Shown here one piece after another: positions 63,877 through 64,000 of a stretch of DNA of 64,000 bases (position 1 is the stretch's first letter; the number at the start of each line of letters is the position of its first letter). Both the position numbers and the translations under genes were made by a program. Source of the stretch: Bradyrhizobium nivariense (GTDB lineage: Bacteria > Pseudomonadota > Alphaproteobacteria > Rhizobiales > Xanthobacteraceae); assembly GCF_029846715.1 (NCBI RefSeq), contig NZ_JARVWW010000032.1, forward strand, positions 25,204 to 89,203, written 5' to 3'. Under the pieces are notes generated by a model. It was given only the letters and a program-made list of their open reading frames with translations, was not told where the DNA came from and did not search any database.

Positions 63877-64000
63877 GACGACCGATTCCGTGAACTTGGC
63901 GGTCATGGAACGGGACGTTTGTTTGTGGATTCCTCGTTTAGGATTGACTGAACGAGGAGTTTCATCATGGCAGGATGGCGGCAAGCGGTCGAGCTGGCGA
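63877..64000 (+). mobile_element. IS630-family insertion sequence, copy 2 (partial, runs off window)
   Basis: It begins at GACGACCGATTCC after TA (63875-63876), the same terminus as copy 1, followed by leader sequence homologous to copy 1 (GGATTCCTCGTTT, CGAGGAG) up to the transposase start. Its orientation is opposite to copy 1. Confidence 0.85.
63967..64000 (+). CDS. IS630-family transposase, copy 2 (partial)
   Basis: The first 11 codons, MAGWRQAVELA, differ from copy 1 by Arg-to-Gln at residue 6. Nucleotide differences upstream show the copies are diverged relatives, not a recent duplicate. The rest lies outside the window. Confidence 0.88.
   Translation, partial: MAGWRQAVELA

Overview
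The window reads as a symbiosis region of a nodulating alphaproteobacterium, almost certainly Bradyrhizobium. The grounds are the nifDKENX-DUF269-DUF683-fdxB order without nifH, a complete FixLJ-FixK2-cbb3 oxidase locus whose FixL (505 aa), FixJ (205 aa) and FixK2 (232 aa) have the lengths and key residues I remember for B. japonicum/diazoefficiens, a tts-box-like site before a candidate type III effector, high GC, and many insertion sequences and decayed genes.

Layout. 1-8478: the end of the window cuts a prolyl-oligopeptidase gene, followed by the minus-strand nif operon with a -24/-12 promoter and a NifA site about 380 nt upstream of nifD. 8679-17000: accessory and decayed material (TM-protein remnant, DUF2130 remnant, an XRE regulator, metE remnant) holding a NifA-type fdxN unit and a degenerate response-regulator/EAL protein. 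17112-19434: tts-box-like site and effector candidate. 19860-26364: a CoA-transferase / citrate-synthase-like lyase / ABC-uptake operon with a divergent IclR regulator and two operator-like palindromes. 26880-30830: a gene split by two nested insertion sequences. 31010-35121: hemN behind a FixK2 box, with remnants of SUMF1, norD, DUF6455 and a fixK paralogue. 35279-47660: fixGHIS and fixNOQP (minus), a CBS protein, then fixLJ, a receiver protein and fixK2 (plus). 47735-52380: decayed queE/queD, a decayed GcrA-like gene and small Bradyrhizobium-type ORFs. 52384-54551: CIRCE-groESL. 54895-57058: IS and gene debris. 57059-60353: an A/T-richer three-gene cassette (HemN-like radical SAM, unknown 404-aa protein, GNAT). 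60828-64000: two divergently pointing IS630 copies around asd, which has a threonine-rich leader peptide and terminator.

How the parts work together. Low O2 is sensed by FixL, which phosphorylates FixJ; FixJ raises FixK2; FixK2 boxes are visible before fixNOQP (high-affinity oxidase), fixGHIS (its assembly and copper supply) and hemN (anaerobic haem synthesis). NifA/sigma54 sites serve nifDKENX and fdxN. Between these units the DNA is strongly eroded (at least a dozen broken genes), as expected of an island under IS pressure. The least explained intact unit is the radical-SAM cassette; the clearest unexpected regulatory element is the Thr-rich leader of asd.
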